Assembly (NCBI GenBank): GCA_963739095.1
Contig: CAVTZF010000039.1
Coordinates: 1-64,000 of the forward strand
From: JACVRW01 sp963739095
Lineage (GTDB): Bacteria > Actinomycetota > Thermoleophilia > Solirubrobacterales > Thermoleophilaceae
DNA length: 64,000 nucleotides
Direction of reading: 5' to 3'
Under the pieces are notes generated by a model. That model made no database searches. It was not told where the DNA came from and was given only the letters and a program-made list of their open reading frames with translations. The position numbers and the translations under genes are program-made. Positions within the stretch are counted from its first letter, which is position 1. Each line of letters opens with the position of its first letter. Shown here one piece after another: positions 56,635 to 64,000 of this stretch.

Positions 56635-58997
56635 GCGAGCTGACGGCGCAGGCGGACCGTGGTCCCCGCCTGGGAGCGCTCGATCTCGACAGATTCGACG
56701 AGCGCCTCCATCAGCGGCAGGCCGTGGCCGCGGAAGGGCAACGGGCCGTCGGGCCGCTCGACCCAGGACCCACTGTCGCGCACCTCCAGCACGACCCCCT
56801 CCCGGCGCGACGTCGGCCTCGACCGTCACGCTGCCGGGCCCGAATTGGCAGCCGTGCTCGATCGAGTTGGAGCAGGCCTCGTGGCAGGCGATCTGGATCG
56901 CGTCGATCTCCTCCTTGGTCGCCCCGCGCGCGCTCAGCCAGCGGCTCAGCCCGCGCCGCAGCGCGGCGAGCTCCGCGGGGTCGGCGCGCAGGTCGGCCCG
57001 GAAGGGCCCGGGCGGGACCGGGAGCGCGCGCAGCGCCAGCAGCGCGATGTCGTCGCGCGGATCGTGCATCGCGAGCATCGCGTTCAGCAGCCGGTCGCAG
57101 AGCGCGTTCGGATCCTCACCCGGGTCCGTGGCCGCCCTCCGCAGCGCCTCGAGACCCTCGTCGATCGACACGCCGCGCTGCTCGACGAGCCCGTCGGTGT
57201 AGAGGATCAGCGTCGAACCGGGCTCGAGCCCGATCTCGACCTCGCTGTGGCTCGGGGTCTCGAACACGCCGAGCGGCGGGTCGGGGGCGCCGTCGAGGAA
57301 GGCGGCCTTGCCGTCCGGGCCCACCAGCAGCGGCGGCACGTGGCCGGCGCTCGCGAGCCGCACCTTGGAGCGGTCGGGTTCGACGGCGAGGTATAGAAGC
57401 GTCGCCATCTGCCCACCCTCGAGGCTGCGCACGAGCCGGTCGAGCCGGTCGAGCACCGCCCCCGGCGGATGGCCCTCGAGCGCGTAGGCGCGCGTGGCGT
57501 GGCGCAGCTGCGCCATCAGCGCGGCCGCGCCGAGCCCGTGTCCGACCACGTCGCCCATCGCCACCCCGAGGCTGCCGTCGCCGAGCTGGAGAGCGTCGTA
57601 CCAGTCGCCGCCGACCTTGGCGCCGCCGGGCCGGTAGCGCGCGGCCACCTCGACGCTCTCGAGCGTCGGCAACGCGGCGGGCAGCAGGCTCCGCTGGAGC
57701 GTCTCGACCGTGCCGAGCTCGCGCTCGTACGCGCGCGCGTTCGCGATCGCGAGGCCGGCGCGGTCGGCCATCAGGATCAGCAGGCTCTCCTCGTCCGCCG
57801 TCCAGCGGCGTGAGGAGCAGAGGCTGAGCTCGACCGCGCCGGCGACCTCGCCGCCGATCACCAGCGGAGCGGCCATGACCGCCCGTGGCTGCTCGGCCGC
57901 GAGCGCGGCGTCGAGCCCGTCCGAGAAGTCGGCGAGCGTGACCGGCCGAGCCTCGTCCAGCACAGGCGCGAGTGCCTCCGTGAGCGGGACAGGGTCGCCG
58001 GCCCCGAGCGACTTGAAGCCGCTGGCGGCGCCGACGACGAGCCGTGAGCGGTCCTCCTCGCCGCGCAGCAGGATGCGCGCGAGGTCAGCCCCGAAGACAT
58101 CGCGGATCCGCTCGACGAGCGACGCCAGCATCTCGTCCAGTGCCAGCGTCCCGAGCGCCGCCGCGGTCACCTCCTGCAGCTTCGAGAGCGCCGCGGCCAC
58201 GGTCTCGGCCTGGGCGCGCGCGGCGCTCTCGATCGCCGCGCGGCGCCTATCGGTCATGTCGAGCAGCTGCCAGATCAGGTGCAGGGGATTGTCGTGGGCG
58301 TCGACGGCGAGCGAGACGCTCACGAGCGCGTAGCGCAGCTCGCCGTCGCTGCGTGTGAAGCGCACCTCGGCCTGATGCGAGCCCTGTCGCTCCTCGACCA
58401 GCCGCGCCACGGCCTTCATCTCGCGCGGGCGGTCGTCCGGGTGAGCGATGTCCACAGGCGGCCGCGCGAGCATCTGCTCGTGCGAGAGCCCCATCATCTC
58501 GCAGAGCGCCCCGTTGACCTCGATCCAGTCACCGTCCACCTCGCTCAACCCGATTCCGATCGGCGCGCCCTCGAAGGCGGTGCGGAAGCGCACCTCCGAC
58601 TCGCGCAGCTCGGCTGTCTTCTCGGCCAGCGCGAGCAGCATGGCCACCTTCGAGCGCAGCACGTCAGGGTCGACGGGCTTGACGATGTAGTCGACGGCGC
58701 CGGCCGAGTAGCCGCGCTTGATCTGCTCGCTGTCGGCGTCCGCACCGGTGAGGAAGACGATGGCGGTGTCATCGTGGCGGGGCCGCTGCTTGATCAGCTC
58801 GACGGTCTCGAAGCCGTCCATGCCGGGCATGCGCACGTCCATGACGATCACGCCGAAGTCCGAGTCCAGCAGCCGCCGGAGCGCCTCCTCCCCGGAGCGC
58901 GCCGTCACGACCTGATGGCCGAGCGGACTGAGCAGGGCCTCGAGTGCCGTGAGGGTGTCCGGCTGGTCGTCGACTACGAGGATGCCCGGCGACTCAC

Positions 58998-59001
<4 letters not shown>
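56541..59001 (-). pseudogene. REC-PAS-GAF-PP2C-HATPase stress phosphatase, frameshifted late
   Basis: REC domain (ILVVDDQPDTLTALEALLSP, phospho-Asp in VIVMDVRMPGMDGFETVELI), PAS (ESEVRFRTAFEGAPIGIGLS), GAF (ILLRGEEDRSRLVVGAASGF), SpoIIE/RsbU-type PP2C (PGGAKVGGDWYDALQLGDGS, GDVVGHGLGAAALMAQLRHA), then an anti-sigma-kinase ATPase fold (IACHEACSNSIEHGCQFGPG). At about 56795-56799 an extra G in a run of five shifts the frame. The rest (VLEVRDSGSWVERPDGPLPF, RGHGLPLMEALVESVEI) continues in the next frame to 56541. GTG 59001 overlaps the upstream stop (GTGA). Acts in partner-switch stress signalling; the frameshift may be a base error. Confidence 0.8.

Positions 59002-64000
<4,999 letters not shown>

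Overview
The window reads as a high-GC actinobacterial chromosome. The class is probably Thermoleophilia (Solirubrobacterales/Gaiellales-like), inferred from the very high GC content, the mix of DUF1015, F420-type reductase, PKD and collagen-like surface proteins and SnoaL-like proteins, and start usage rich in GTG. This placement is inference; no rRNA or marker gene is present to confirm it.

Positions 1-11374 are accessory DNA. The best-defined unit is an approximately 8.7 kb island in the 3' end of tRNA-Arg(TCT). A 45-bp direct repeat (2590-2634 and 11302-11346) gives attL and attR. Paired TGGCCA repeats with an 11-bp period lie inside each end. The right end carries an overlapping cassette: truncated primase-polymerase, 26-aa ORF, excisionase-like HTH, tyrosine integrase and a second HTH protein. 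The left part holds a frameshifted collagen-like gene, a broken HK97-type major capsid gene, an HNH nuclease and small phage-type ORFs. Frameshifted host-type genes (SnoaL-like, CBS) are mixed in. Left of attL are a tRNA-His 3' fragment, an odd initiator-like tRNA and small ORFs, which suggests repeated integration and decay.

From 11.4 kb on the DNA is mostly ordinary chromosome: tRNA-Pro, DUF1015, and a tandem serine-recombinase-fold protein lacking both catalytic serines. Next come a PKD surface protein / Pro-Ala-rich protein / membrane pseudokinase operon, a cobalamin adenosyltransferase with OsmC, and GNAT, NUDIX and rhodanese enzymes. A fused sigma4-like/anti-sigma membrane protein follows. 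A beta-oxidation set spans 23.9-29.4 kb: thiolase, acyl-CoA dehydrogenase, enoyl-CoA hydratase and 3-hydroxyacyl-CoA dehydrogenase. It is followed by a PLP enzyme, an F420-type reductase, a drug efflux pump with its TetR regulator, aconitase, an ABC exporter and a PHP phosphoesterase.

At 39.3-44.9 kb a STAND-type ATPase regulator (frameshifted) is flanked on both sides by near-identical 26-bp sites. They lie in front of a secreted Cys-containing protein and in front of a 430-aa unknown / 28-aa ORF / hydrolase operon. At 45.6-51.6 kb two tandem secreted sulfatases lie between a PLP amino-acid deaminase/aldolase and an FAD sugar-lactone oxidase. Thioredoxin reductase, membrane lipid proteins and an LPSTG surface protein follow. 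The window ends in a minus-strand signalling operon: a poly-HAMP hybrid histidine kinase running off the right edge, a REC-PAS-GAF-PP2C phosphatase with a kinase-type ATPase tail, and a metallo-beta-lactamase-fold hydrolase.

At least eight genes carry single-base frameshifts. In the island these fit decay. In the three large regulatory genes they could be decay or assembly errors.
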